Shown: positions 1-7,858, counted from the stretch's first letter. The stretch: DNA of 53,289 nt from JAVBNW01 sp031551255 (GCA_031551255.1 JAVBNW010000109.1:1-53289); one strand, 5' to 3'. Notes: a model not told the origin generated them from the letters alone. Numbers and translations are program-made.

Positions 1-387
1 TTCGCGTGGATCGTTTCGCTCCGCGCCGTTCCCAAGACGGGCATTGGGAAGGCCGCGCACTATACATTAAGGCAGCGCAAATATCTGGAGCGCTTCCTCC
101 TGGACGGGCGTCTGGAAATCAGCAACAACCGGGCTGAAAAAAGCATTAAGCCCTTTGTTATTGACCGCAAAAACTTTCTCTTCGCCAACACGCCCCGCGG
201 AGCCAAAGCCAGCGCTGTCATGTTCAGTCTCATTGAGACCGCAAAGGAAAACGGGCTTGATCCTTTTGCCTACCTTACCTATATTTTCAAAAATGCCTCC
301 AATTGGGATATCCTCAATAATTTGAACAATCTTGACCTCTTGCTTCCCCATTTAGCTCCGGTTTCTTGTAAGATCCGTTTTTCTTGA
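1..387 (+). CDS. tnpC: IS66-family transposase, C-terminal part (5' truncated by window)
   Basis: Frame 1 is open from the first base to a TGA at 385-387 and gives 128 residues. It contains LEISNNRAEKSIKPFVIDRK and a following NFLFANTPRGAKASA stretch. This is the hallmark C-terminal block of IS66 TnpC, in which the Glu of NNRAEKSIKP is the last residue of the DDE catalytic triad. A short C-terminal tail with an FxYLTYIF segment follows, as in the family. The protein catalyses cut-and-paste movement of the element. The N-terminal zinc-binding and leucine-zipper parts and the first two catalytic Asp residues lie outside the window, so activity cannot be judged. Confidence 0.85.
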   Translation, partial: FAWIVSLRAVPKTGIGKAAHYTLRQRKYLERFLLDGRLEISNNRAEKSIKPFVIDRKNFLFANTPRGAKASAVMFSLIETAKENGLDPFAYLTYIFKNASNWDILNNLNNLDLLLPHLAPVSCKIRFS

Positions 388-417
388 GATTCCCTGGCCT
401 CGCTTTTTGACGCTTAC
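1..417 (+). mobile_element. Right end of an IS66-family insertion sequence
   Basis: The window opens inside an IS66-type element. The transposase reading frame stops at 387, and the bases up to 417 end in CGCTTTTTGACGCTTAC. Read outward this begins GTAAGCGTC, the usual start of IS66-family terminal inverted repeats. The left end lies outside the window, so the element's integrity and its other open reading frames cannot be judged. The expected 8-bp target duplicate would start at 418 (TATGAATC). Confidence rests on the transposase tail plus the terminal repeat. Confidence 0.75.
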
Positions 418-580
418 TATGAATCTAGCAATCTTTCTGTGAAGTAAGTAAAAGTAGGATGCTGTCTTCAACGCACGCTGTGCTACGCCTTCGTTTGATA
501 TTCCGGCTAATCAGCGAACTAGCAATATACCTGTTCATATAGTAATATATAACCATGTAAAAGAAAACAAGGACAAAGCA

Positions 581-1013
581 ATGAAGGATTCTAGTGTGGA
601 ACTTTTAGAGTTTATCCGAGTCTGCTTAAGTGAACACAGCGCGTATAAGCATTTCACTATCGTCTTGGTTGGAAGCAATGGTTCATATCTTTCGAAGTGG
701 CCCGCGTTATTTCATTCATGAAGCAAAAAATGGTGCGTTTAACATCAATGTTCAACGCTTACACGATAAAGCAACTTTAATAGACAATATCGACAAGAAA
801 AAATTTCAAGAAAAGTATGGAGACTACAGCTATCTAAGCCCGGATGGCGCCAATCCTGATGATTTAGCAATAATAAAAGAGATTTATGTCGATTCGTCAA
901 TTCCGAGCAAAGAATATATTCGTGTTTGGGTAGAGGCTTGTCGTAAGCAATACAACATTCAAACATTGAACTATCTACGACTTAAGAGAGGCCTCTGGGT
1001 AAGTTTTGTTTAG
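581..1013 (+). pseudogene. Small hypothetical gene, apparently frameshifted
   Basis: An ATG at 581 has a good ribosome binding site (AAGGA, 7-8 bases upstream) and reads 46 codons (MKDSSVELLEFIRVCLSEHS...) to a stop at 719-721. An overlapping frame is open from about 630 to 1013 (127 codons from a GTG that has no ribosome binding site). It continues with plausible protein sequence rich in Lys, Asp and Tyr. The simplest reading is one gene of about 140 codons broken by a single indel between 630 and 721. Base composition is A+T-richer than the core genes of the window. No family is recognised. Alternatively the two frames could be separate small genes. Confidence 0.35.
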
Positions 1014-1062
1014 TTTTCCTCTATGTATTCGCCAATCGTTTTTACGTCTCCTGAAACCACCC

Positions 1063-1304
1063 TCCAACAGCTTCGTCGTATCATATGACCGATTACCAAC
1101 TTATGAGCGTACCGTCCAGCTCATACTCGGTTTCTACTTTGAGAGCGACGAAGGGAAAAAGGAGTAGAAGAACTGGAAAGAAAGGAACGTGCGAATCTCT
1201 GGCACAAGAAACCTTGCAAACTGCTGGAGGATCGAGTCCGGCAGCTCGACTTCTTCGATTGGTGGAGTGGTAGGGCTTCCATCCACGATGGAGCCTGTAC
1301 TTGA
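1063..1304 (+). pseudogene. Degenerate coding remnant with a frameshift
   Basis: One frame reads YDRLPTYERTVQLILGFYF followed by ESDEGKKE up to a TAG at 1165-1167. The frame that begins right there reads EELERKERANLWHKKPCKLL and continues through a Trp/Phe-rich segment (LDFFDWWSG) to a TGA at 1302-1304. The two halves join smoothly into a protein-like sequence, which suggests a frameshifted gene tail. There is no start codon with a ribosome binding site and no family is recognised. It lies between an IS66 end and tRNA-Thr, consistent with a decaying accessory segment. The call rests only on reading continuity and could be chance. Confidence 0.25.
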
Positions 1305-1380
1305 AAATCGCTCAAAATAGCGATGACCCTAAATTGACCCCTGGAAATTGAGTCAAAATCTGTGCTTTGAGAGAAAATAG

Positions 1381-1413
1381 AAAACCCGCTTGACCCAGAG
1401 CCAAGCGGGTTTT
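1381..1413 (-). terminator. Rho-independent terminator of tRNA-Thr (bidirectional)
   Basis: A perfect 12-bp inverted repeat (arms 1381-1392 and 1402-1413, AAAACCCGCTTG and its complement, 9-base loop) ends in T runs on both strands. It lies immediately downstream of the minus-strand tRNA. Confidence 0.85.
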
Positions 1414-1414
1414 G

Positions 1415-1490
<76 letters not shown>

Positions 1491-1689
1491 GTGATGCGGC
1501 TGCCCGTCTAAGTTTTCAAGCTTTTCTCCTGACCCTAATTCCATTTTCGCTCGTGAATTTCGGGTTTTGAGGGCAATTAGGGTACAATCAGGGTCAAATC
1601 AGGCAATTTCGTGGTGTCTGGTTCTGGCTATCCGCTGTAGATCGCCCGTACTTGGTTCCTTTGGGAGCCCGTCTTTCGGGGTGGAGCCC

Positions 1690-1731
1690 AACCTTACCAA
1701 GGACGCGCTCTACCGACTGAGCTATGGAAGC
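1690..1731 (-). pseudogene. 5' half of a tRNA-Thr(GGU)-like sequence
   Basis: From 1731 downward the minus strand reads GCTTCCATAGCTCAGTCGGT then AGAGCGCGTCCTTGGTAAGG. This is a normal tRNA-Thr acceptor 5' strand, D arm, anticodon stem 5' strand and GGT anticodon loop. Beyond about 1690 it no longer forms the anticodon stem 3' strand, a T arm or a matching acceptor 3' strand. It is therefore a truncated tRNA copy, not a gene. Confidence 0.75.
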
Positions 1732-1752
1732 ATATTCATTTTTTATCTGTTC

Positions 1753-1797
1753 AACCTTCTCCGCAACCGAGGACGCACTCTGCCGGCTAAGTAACTG
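1753..1797 (-). pseudogene. Highly degenerate second tRNA-Thr-like remnant
   Basis: The minus strand contains TTAGCCGGCAGAGTGCGTCC followed by TCGGTTGCGGAGAAGGTT. This aligns with the D-arm-to-variable-loop part of tRNA-Thr (GGTAGAGCGCGTCCTTGGTAAGGACGAGGT) with several substitutions and a deletion in the D loop. It is read as an older decayed copy. The match is weak enough that convergence by chance cannot be excluded. Confidence 0.4.
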
Positions 1798-1965
1798 CAA
1801 CAAAGTTTAACGCTTCTGCCATGCGACACATCAATTTTGCGCGAGAACAAAAGACATTATACTATGGGTCTGTAAAAAAAGCAAGCAGAAATCTTCGCAT
1901 ATTAGGCCCATCATTTGAAAAGAGACGAGCATTTCCGCAAGATTGACCGGCAAAGCATCGTGCCT

Positions 1966-3222
1966 CTACCGGCGCGTATGGGGATCTTCCTCGCCTTCTT
2001 CATGCGGCCGCCGGGTCATGGATACGCCGATGTCGTTGCCCAACAGTCGTCCTGCAAGTATCGCGTCGGAACCATAACGGTCGCGAATGCCGGCCACTGT
2101 GGTCTCCAGTTTTTCGAGCCGCTCCCGTCGCATGGCTGAACCGTCTTCGAGCAATACCATCTGTTCGCAAAGCTCGCCCATCGGAACGAGTTGCATGCCG
2201 GTTACCGTCAGCATGCGGATCGGCTTGCTAAGGTTCCAGGAAGCTTGCATAATGCGCAGCGCCGCGTCGCGCATCTCTTTAGCCAAGTGCGTGGGCCTCT
2301 CGAGCTTTTGCTGGCGAGAAATCGTTTTAAAGGCCGGGTCGCGAACCATCAGTTGCACGGTCGAGCACATCATGCCCTGTGCGCGCAGCCTGGCCGCAAC
2401 GCTCTCGCACAGCGCGGAAAGCGCTATTTTGATGTCTTCAAGGCCGATGAGATCGCGACGGAACGTCATACCGTTGCCGATCGATTTGGCGACATCCCGT
2501 TGGGAGCTTACCGGCGCATCGTCAACGCCGTTTGCATAATCGTGCATTTGCGCGCCGCCCTTGCCAAATGCGAGGATCAATGTTTCGCGGTCGTAGTGCG
2601 CCAGATCGCCAATCGTGCGGATGCCCAGGCGCGAAAGCGCCTCTTGCGCAACCTTGCCGATATATAAAAGCGAGGAAGCCGCGAGCGGAAAAACGACGTT
2701 TGCATAGTTTTGCCGGGTAATTTCCGTAATGCCGTCGGGCTTTTTTAAATCGCTCCCCAGTTTGGCAATTACCTTGCAAAACGAAACGCCTATGGAAATG
2801 GTGAGCCCCAGTTCATCCTTCACCGCGGCGCTGATTCTACGGGCAACCTCCATACTCTCGCCCCCGAACAAGTGCATACTGTGCGTGATATCCAGCCAGC
2901 TCTCATCGATGCCGAAGGGTTCTATCAAATCGGTATATCTTCCATAGATCGAGTTGGCCTTTTCCGAAAAATCGGCATAGCGGTCGTAATGCGGGGGGAT
3001 CAGCACCAACTGCGGGCACTTGCGCTTAGCGCGCTCGATGGTTTCCGCCGTAGCGACGCCGAACTTTTTTGCATGCTCGTTTTTCGCCAGGATGATGCCA
3101 TGGCGGCTCTTTGGATCTCCGCACACGGCCACGGGCTTTTCGCGTAAGTGAGGTAAGGCGAGCAGTTCGACGGATGCGTAAAACGCGTTTAGGTCGCAGT
3201 GCAAAATCGTGCGTTCCACCAT
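1966..3222 (-). CDS. dinB: DNA polymerase IV (Y-family translesion polymerase)
   Basis: This 418-residue Y-family polymerase bypasses damaged template bases. The N-terminal catalytic motif ILHCDLNAFYASVE supplies metal ligand Asp10. The second catalytic motif GIDESWLDIT supplies Asp106 and Glu107. Helix-hairpin-helix-like sequence (LLYIGKVAQEALSRLGIRTI, about 185-205) forms the thumb, and the little-finger domain covers about 240-350. Length fits full-length DinB/ImuB-type enzymes of Clostridia. The ATG at 3222 is preceded by AAGGAGGGGG at good spacing. The C-terminus is rich in Arg, Glu and His and shows no clear beta-clamp motif to the eye. It stands alone, convergent with the tRNA region and downstream of an oxidoreductase on the same strand. 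Confidence 0.95.
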   Translation of the reverse strand: MVERTILHCDLNAFYASVELLALPHLREKPVAVCGDPKSRHGIILAKNEHAKKFGVATAETIERAKRKCPQLVLIPPHYDRYADFSEKANSIYGRYTDLIEPFGIDESWLDITHSMHLFGGESMEVARRISAAVKDELGLTISIGVSFCKVIAKLGSDLKKPDGITEITRQNYANVVFPLAASSLLYIGKVAQEALSRLGIRTIGDLAHYDRETLILAFGKGGAQMHDYANGVDDAPVSSQRDVAKSIGNGMTFRRDLIGLEDIKIALSALCESVAARLRAQGMMCSTVQLMVRDPAFKTISRQQKLERPTHLAKEMRDAALRIMQASWNLSKPIRMLTVTGMQLVPMGELCEQMVLLEDGSAMRRERLEKLETTVAGIRDRYGSDAILAGRLLGNDIGVSMTRRPHEEGEEDPHTRR

Positions 3223-3368
3223 ATCGCCCCCTCCTTAAATACGAACTTATGTTTCCATTATACTGTGTGAAAAGCGATTTGTCCATGCCGGACTTTACAA
3301 AGAAGGCTGCCCGCGCGGCGCGCACGCAGCTTTCGCCATTACGGTGTATGCCAAGACGGCATGCCGCT

Positions 3369-4577
3369 TCAGAGCCTGGTTTCGGCATATAACCTGCCCA
3401 GCGCCGGCTGATCGCCCTTGAGCCACGACACGAGCAATCGCCCGGCAATCAACCCCGCCGTGGCGCCGTCCAATCCATAGCCCGACACGGTGTATACCCC
3501 CGGCCTGTCCGGCACCGGGCCGATTACCGGCAGGCCGTCGGCGGCGCGGCTGAACCTGGCGCTGAAGCGATAGCCCGCGCGCACCCCGCCTGCCATCGCC
3601 GGAAACATCGTTTTGAGGGCATTTTCCAGCCACGCATAGCGCAGGATATCCCGCTTGCGGGCGGGAGCAAGCGCCGATGCCCGGGATAGGGCGGGGGCGT
3701 TCTGCCCGCTGATGAGCATTGAATCGCCCACCGTGCGAAGGTTTAGCCCCTCCCGATCGTGCCTGAGGAGCGCGCGCGAGCCCCACCCCTGCGGCGAACC
3801 CATCGATAACGTGGAAAGGGAGTAGGTTCTCCATGTGGAAAGATAGGGACGAAGCGCCAGAGGCGGCTCGCCCGTCGCCACTACCGCAGCCTTTACCCGC
3901 AGCGATTGCCCCAGCCCCGTGGTCAGAAGCACGCCGGAGGGTAGAGGCTGTATGGTCTTTACCTCGGTGTACTCGTATACCCGCATGCCGTCGGAAAGGG
4001 AGTCTGCGATTAACAGGTTTGTCAGCCGATAAGGATCGACCTCCGCAGCCCCCGCGTGGTACAAAATGGCTCCCTGTACGGGGAAGGAAAACATCGTGCC
4101 CGCCGCGGCTCTATCCAGCCATGCGACATTGAAGCCCGATCGTGCGAGCAGCTCGAAGTCTCCCTTGAGCTGTTCGGCTTCCGCGCGTCCCGTCACGTAG
4201 GATATCGCGATCCTGCGCGCGAATCCGCATGCATCCTCGCGCCCGTCGATCATCCGCTCAAGGCCCGCAACGGCTGCCTGTTGAGTGCGATACGCCTCCA
4301 GGGCATCGTTTGACCCCAGTTTTTTGATGAGAAACTGCATACCATCCTCGTGGTCGAAGCGCAGGATGCCGCCCGATGCCGCCGTAGCGCCCATGCCTAC
4401 CGCGCTGCGCGTTACCAATGCCACCTCGTGCCCTGCCTGCCTTAAGTGCCATGCGCATAGCGCGCCGGCGATTCCGCCGCCGATCACCGCTACTTCGCAC
4501 TGCGCATGGCGCGCAAGATACGGATGTACGCGCTCAATCGGCGTTTGTTGATTCCAAAGAGTTTCTACATACGGCAT
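3369..4577 (-). CDS. FAD-dependent oxidoreductase, DAO (glycine oxidase-like) family
   Basis: This 402-residue protein has an N-terminal dinucleotide-binding fold (VAVIGGGIAGALCAWHLRQA, about residues 29-48, with an acidic/basic strand end VTRSAVG). A GATAASGGILRFDHEDG segment follows, as in D-amino-acid-oxidase-type flavoproteins. The C-terminus GLPVIGPVPDRPGVYTVSGY closes the FAD site. Such enzymes oxidise the C-N bond of amines or amino acids; the substrate cannot be read from sequence. The start ATG at 4577 has GGAGGT upstream. The fold resembles the N-terminal part of the FAD/Rieske protein at 8827-10176, but this protein has no Rieske domain. It lies head-to-head with the ArsR gene at 4712. 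Confidence 0.85.
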   Translation of the reverse strand: MPYVETLWNQQTPIERVHPYLARHAQCEVAVIGGGIAGALCAWHLRQAGHEVALVTRSAVGMGATAASGGILRFDHEDGMQFLIKKLGSNDALEAYRTQQAAVAGLERMIDGREDACGFARRIAISYVTGRAEAEQLKGDFELLARSGFNVAWLDRAAAGTMFSFPVQGAILYHAGAAEVDPYRLTNLLIADSLSDGMRVYEYTEVKTIQPLPSGVLLTTGLGQSLRVKAAVVATGEPPLALRPYLSTWRTYSLSTLSMGSPQGWGSRALLRHDREGLNLRTVGDSMLISGQNAPALSRASALAPARKRDILRYAWLENALKTMFPAMAGGVRAGYRFSARFSRAADGLPVIGPVPDRPGVYTVSGYGLDGATAGLIAGRLLVSWLKGDQPALGRLYAETRL

Positions 4578-4662
4578 TGCAAGCCACCTCCAACGGATAG
4601 CTTGTCCCGCAAGCGATGCCCGTTATGCGCCCTTCGCCGTTTTTCGATCCGGATGGACGGAC

Positions 4663-4691
4663 TCGACAAAAACCATTCCGCCCGATATAAT
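4663..4691 (+). promoter_or_regulatory. Promoter of the ArsR/SmtB-type gene
   Basis: TCGACA at 4663-4668 and a consensus TATAAT at 4686-4691 are separated by 17 bp. The start codon lies about 20 bp downstream. No clear 12-2-12 SmtB-type operator palindrome was seen over it. Confidence 0.7.
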
Positions 4692-4711
4692 GGTAAAAAG
4701 GAGAGATGCGC

Positions 4712-5014
4712 ATGCAAGCAAAGGGCGATGAGCAGGAAAGGGCGATCGATAAACTGGCCGATCTGTTCAAGATGTTGGGCGACCCAACGCGCGTGCGTAT
4801 TTTAATGGCCTTGGAAAAGCAGCCGCTGATCGTGCAGGATATCGCGACGGAACTTAATATGTCGCAATCGGCCATTTCGCACCAGCTCAGGCTCCTTCGG
4901 CAGGCGCGGCTCGTGCGCACGCATAGGGATGGGCGCAACATCGAGTATGCGATGGACGACGATCACGTGGCCGTATTGTTCCGGCAGGGGATGCAGCACG
5001 TTTTAGAGCACTGA
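4712..5014 (+). CDS. ArsR/SmtB-family metal-responsive repressor, zinc-type alpha-5 site
   Basis: This is a 100-residue winged-helix repressor. The recognition helix region is IATELNMSQSAISHQLRLLR. The ELCVCD-type Cys site of arsenic or cadmium sensors is absent. The C-terminal helix instead carries Asp83, His85, His96 and Glu99. Their spacing (+2, +13, +16) is exactly that of the alpha-5 zinc site of SmtB (D104, H106, H117, E120), so a Zn/Co/Ni-type effector is inferred. ATG 4712 is preferred over ATG 4706 because AAGGAGAG (4698-4705) then sits 6 bp upstream. No metal exporter adjoins the gene; the neighbours are an oxidoreductase (divergent) and a glutaredoxin-like gene (convergent). Confidence 0.88.
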   Translation: MQAKGDEQERAIDKLADLFKMLGDPTRVRILMALEKQPLIVQDIATELNMSQSAISHQLRLLRQARLVRTHRDGRNIEYAMDDDHVAVLFRQGMQHVLEH

Positions 5015-5032
5015 ATATTTTATCAGAACAAT

Positions 5033-5071
5033 AAAAAGATTCCTTCGGATTCATGCGAAGGAATCTTTTTT
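5033..5071 (+). terminator. Rho-independent terminator after the ArsR gene
   Basis: A long stem (arms 5033-5047 and 5056-5070, AAAGATTCCTTCG against CGAAGGAATCTTT) ends in a T run. Because the left arm begins with A residues it can also act for the opposing glutaredoxin-like gene. Confidence 0.9.
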
Positions 5072-5265
5072 GTGATATAGTCCCCGAACTTCAAAGCGAG
5101 CGCAAGATGAGCGAGAATGTTTTTCGCGCCACAAGGCGGGGGATGCGGGCGGGCCGGGTGGCCCGTCAAAGACGATAACGCCGTGGCACGGGGAACAGGC
5201 CGCTCAGATGTGCGCGTTTGGGGTTTGGAGGCTATAAAGAGCAGTCTCATACCAACGCGCCGAGC

Positions 5266-5526
5266 CTACCCCCGCGCGGCGTCGAATACTTGTTTGACGA
5301 TCTGCGCCGTGGCCGCCCCTTCGTGTACTTTCTCGCCGCCTACATAAAACGTAGGCACATAGTAATAGTCGTACTGTTCGGCAATTTCGGGCTGCTTTGC
5401 CTCGTCGATCATCGAAAGTGGAATATCGCGGTACTCGGGGTGCGCGGCAAACAGCTCGTCCATCCAGTTGAGCGCCTTTTTGCAGTAAGGGCAGGCGGCC
5501 AATACGAACATGGTAACTTCCTTCAT
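5266..5526 (-). CDS. Glutaredoxin/thioredoxin-like small redox protein
   Basis: This 86-residue thioredoxin-fold protein carries the N-terminal redox motif CPYC (Cys12 and Cys15, in FVLAACPYCKKALNW). A cis-Pro motif follows in YYYVPTFYVGGEKVHEG, which is the glutaredoxin layout. It probably reduces disulfides or mixed thiols in the cytoplasm. A GGAG-type ribosome binding site precedes the ATG at 5526. It starts 42 bp after the TetR gene on the same strand, so the two are probably co-transcribed. This suggests that the TetR regulator controls a thiol-related response, although no larger target is visible. Confidence 0.85.
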   Translation of the reverse strand: MKEVTMFVLAACPYCKKALNWMDELFAAHPEYRDIPLSMIDEAKQPEIAEQYDYYYVPTFYVGGEKVHEGAATAQIVKQVFDAARG

Positions 5527-5568
5527 GGCGGAGCGCTCCTTTCCCTATGGGGTAGCATTGAAAGTGGC

Positions 5569-6288
5569 TTACATTTCTTTGAGCGTCTGCTCGCGAAGCG
5601 CCCTGGCGTGTCTTTGCCAGATAGCCTGGCATACGGCTGCCATTCGGCCCATTTGGTAGATGACGATGCTGCCGTACGGCGCGTCGAGCAGGCGTTCGAT
5701 CGCATGGCGGTATAGCTCTAGCAGCGCGAGAATATCGGCGACATTGGGCGGGTTTTCGACGGAACGCAAAAGCGTATAGGCGATTTCGTCCGTCAATGTC
5801 GCCCCCAGCGTCAGCACAAGACGGCTGATGCCGTCAGGATAGGCCGAAGAGAACTCGCCGCTTTGCAGCCCCTCGGCAACGATGCCCTCCAATAGCGGCA
5901 GCGTGTATTCCATCATCTTGCGCTTGAGTTTTTCGCGCATCACCAGGTTGTCGTCCCGGTAGGCCACGCGGATGAGCAGCCCTAAAAAATCCACGTGCTC
6001 GTCGCGCCAGATCGCGTTGCGGTCGAACAGCGCGTTGAGCTTGTCCACCGCACCTCCGGGGCAACTTGCCACGGCTTCGCGCGCGGCCTGCGCCGACGCG
6101 AGCGCCTTTGCGTCGCAAATCGCCTCTAAGAGTTGCTCTTTGGATTCAAAGTGGTGATAAAACCCGCCCTTGGAAAGGTGGAGGATGTCGAGAATATCTT
6201 GAATCGTGGTCGTCTCATAGCCCTGTGCGTAAAAAAGTTCTTCGGCAATGCGCAGGATATCCGCACGGCGTTGATCGCCTTTTCGCAT
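5569..6288 (-). CDS. TetR/AcrR-family transcriptional regulator
   Basis: This is a 239-residue regulator. The N-terminal helix-turn-helix covers about residues 8-54 (ILRIAEELFYAQGYETTTIQ, then DILHLSKGGFYHHFESKEQL, the diagnostic recognition region). The rest is a helical ligand-binding domain of usual length with no recognisable ligand signature. AAAGGGGCGG precedes the ATG. A sigma-A promoter (6331-6359) and a perfect 16-bp palindrome just downstream of the predicted transcription start (6305-6320) point to autorepression. The glutaredoxin-like gene follows in the same direction. Confidence 0.92.
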   Translation of the reverse strand: MRKGDQRRADILRIAEELFYAQGYETTTIQDILDILHLSKGGFYHHFESKEQLLEAICDAKALASAQAAREAVASCPGGAVDKLNALFDRNAIWRDEHVDFLGLLIRVAYRDDNLVMREKLKRKMMEYTLPLLEGIVAEGLQSGEFSSAYPDGISRLVLTLGATLTDEIAYTLLRSVENPPNVADILALLELYRHAIERLLDAPYGSIVIYQMGRMAAVCQAIWQRHARALREQTLKEM

Positions 6289-6304
6289 GTCGCCGCCCCT
6301 TTCG

Positions 6305-6320
6305 ACAGACCACAGTCTGT
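6305..6320. promoter_or_regulatory. Probable operator of the TetR regulator
   Basis: ACAGAC-CACA-GTCTGT is a perfect inverted repeat with a 4-bp spacer. It lies between the promoter -10 box (6331-6336) and the TetR start codon (6288), where a bound dimer would block initiation or early elongation. Confidence 0.65.
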
Positions 6321-6330
6321 TTATGGGCTC

Positions 6331-6359
6331 ATTATAGCGGAAAAAGCCTTATGCGTCAA
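6331..6359 (-). promoter_or_regulatory. Promoter of the TetR-glutaredoxin operon
   Basis: On the minus strand TTGACG (6354-6359) and consensus TATAAT (6331-6336) are separated by 17 bp. The -35 box overlaps the stop codon region of the lipid kinase gene. Confidence 0.85.
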
Positions 6360-7243
6360 GGCGCGAGCAGCCCTTTTAGCAGCAATTTGTGCTCGCAGGG
6401 GCGGATGTGCCATATGGGCGCGGAAAACACCTCGCCATCCACTTGGAAATCCAAGGGTTGGGCGGCCGTAATGTGGATTTCCTTCACCCTGGTTACCGTG
6501 GTAATCGGAAGATGGATGTGTTCGCCCCGCAAAAACTTCGGTAGAATCAGGGGAATGCGCAGCTTGGGCACCGGGCGGATGGCGACGACATCCAAAAGAC
6601 CGTCGTCCGGCAGAGCATTCGGCGCAACGCACATACCGCCGCCGATATAGCGTCCGTTTGCGAGGGAAAGCATCAAAAAATCCGCATCCGCATGCGCGCC
6701 GTCCAGCGTCACCTGAAGATTAAGATTTTTATGGGTGGCAATCGTGATCAGCACCCCCGCGAAGTACGGAAGCATCGAACCGGGCAGCCACCGCAGGCCG
6801 GCGGTATGAACAAGAGTTTCCACATCGAACCCCGCGCCGGCCACGTTGATGAGCAAATGCTCGTTTGCGTGCCAAAGGTCGATCTCCCGGTCCGCGCCCT
6901 GCTGCAAATCATAGGCGCGCAACGGCTCGCGCGCGGGGATGCCCAGCACGCGGCACAAGTCGTTGCCGGTACCGCAGGGGATGACGCCCATGGGCACGGG
7001 CGTACCTACCAGGCCGCGGGCGGTTTCGTTCACCGTCGCGTCTCCGCCCAGCGCCCATACGCAGCTAGCGCCCTCCATGGCGGCCAAGGCCGACAGCTCG
7101 GCGGCGTGACCCGGCCTTTTCGTCTCGTGAAGCGTATAGGCCACGCCCCTTTCATCGAGCGCGGCGCATAGTTCCCGCGCGGCCCTGCGCGCATAGCCGC
7201 GGCCCGCGACGGGGTTGAGGATCAGATGTGTCATATCCCTCAT
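6356..7243 (-). CDS. Diacylglycerol/lipid kinase family protein (YegS/BmrU/DgkB-like)
   Basis: This 295-residue protein has the DAGK catalytic fold. HLILNPVAGRGYARRA is the N-terminal nucleotide-binding loop, and WALGGDATVNETARGLVG is the GGDGT-type motif, here GGDAT. VPMGVIPCGTGNDLCRVLGI follows as the conserved PxGTGND-FAR block. The C-terminal half (about 135-295) is the all-beta lipid-binding domain with ANGRYIGGGMCVAPNALPDD. The family phosphorylates membrane lipids such as diacylglycerol, but the exact substrate is not readable. The ATG at 7243 has a poor ribosome binding site; ATG 7234, just after GAGGG, is an alternative start. Confidence 0.9.
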   Translation of the reverse strand: MRDMTHLILNPVAGRGYARRAARELCAALDERGVAYTLHETKRPGHAAELSALAAMEGASCVWALGGDATVNETARGLVGTPVPMGVIPCGTGNDLCRVLGIPAREPLRAYDLQQGADREIDLWHANEHLLINVAGAGFDVETLVHTAGLRWLPGSMLPYFAGVLITIATHKNLNLQVTLDGAHADADFLMLSLANGRYIGGGMCVAPNALPDDGLLDVVAIRPVPKLRIPLILPKFLRGEHIHLPITTVTRVKEIHITAAQPLDFQVDGEVFSAPIWHIRPCEHKLLLKGLLAP

Positions 7244-7375
7244 CTCGCTTATGTTTATTTATGATGCAAGATGACGTGAGTATACCATGCCTTTAGCCGG
7301 ATGCACAGCGCGGCGAGCCTGCCCCTCGAGCGCCGCGTGCCTTTGGGTGGCTACAATAGACGGCTGAGCGCTCCC

Positions 7376-7404
7376 TTGACAGCCTAGGCGCGCTCCTACA
7401 TAAT
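7376..7404 (+). promoter_or_regulatory. Promoter of the DtxR-family gene
   Basis: TTGACA (7376-7381), a 17-bp spacer and CATAAT (7399-7404). This places transcription start near 7411 and excludes the ATG at 7403 as the start codon. Confidence 0.85.
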
Positions 7405-7435
7405 GGAACGAAGAGGAAGAAAGGCGGTGTTGCGC

Positions 7436-7858
7436 GTGACGATGGACTTGACGGCCTCGTTGGAAGATTATCTTGAGGCGATCTATTCTCTGTGTCAGAA
7501 AGAGAACCATGCGCACGTGACCGATATCGCATCCAACCTGTCGCTGTCCAAGCCGAGCGTGCACAGGGCGATCGCCCAACTGCGCGATGCGGGCATGGTG
7601 CTGCAAGAGCCTTACGGTCAGGTGACGCTTACCGAAGAGGGCCGCATGCGCGCGCAGGGCATCGCACGGCGCCATATATTGGTCAAGCGTTTTTTACGGG
7701 ATGTGTTGGGGCTTGACGAAGAGACCGCGGATGCCGAGGCCTGCCAAGTGGAACATGCGATTTCCCGCGAAACGGCCGACCGGCTGGCGGATTACCTGGC
7801 CAGCGTGGTAGGGGGGGATCCGCTGGAGGATTGGCTCGCCAAGAAGGTAGAAGAGTAA
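7436..7858 (+). CDS. DtxR/MntR-family metal-dependent repressor
   Basis: This 140-residue protein has a winged helix-turn-helix (HVTDIASNLSLSKPSVHRAI) and a dimerisation/metal domain but no SH3 tail, the MntR-type layout. The ligands of MntR can be matched. Asp and Glu occur in SLEDYLEAIY, His in ARRHILVKRF, and Glu/His in QVEHA. The position of MntR Glu99 is a Cys (EACQVEH), as in DtxR/IdeR. Metal preference (Mn or Fe) is therefore ambiguous. GTG 7436 is chosen because AGGCGG lies 8 bp upstream; TTG 7430 and ATG 7442 are alternatives. No metal transporter adjoins it. Confidence 0.9.
   Translation: MTMDLTASLEDYLEAIYSLCQKENHAHVTDIASNLSLSKPSVHRAIAQLRDAGMVLQEPYGQVTLTEEGRMRAQGIARRHILVKRFLRDVLGLDEETADAEACQVEHAISRETADRLADYLASVVGGDPLEDWLAKKVEE

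Larger units (their letters stand above)
1491..1965. other. Gene-free stretch upstream of tRNA-Thr
   Basis: Apart from the two tRNA-Thr-like remnants no coding sequence with a ribosome binding site is visible here. Short open frames through this stretch are translations of the tRNA-like sequences (for example IAQSVERVLGK, a familiar spurious product of tRNA DNA). Confidence 0.6.

Noticed and set aside
1594..1803. 69-codon minus-strand open frame
   Set aside because: Its IAQSVERVLGK sequence is the translation of tRNA-Thr-like DNA, not a protein.
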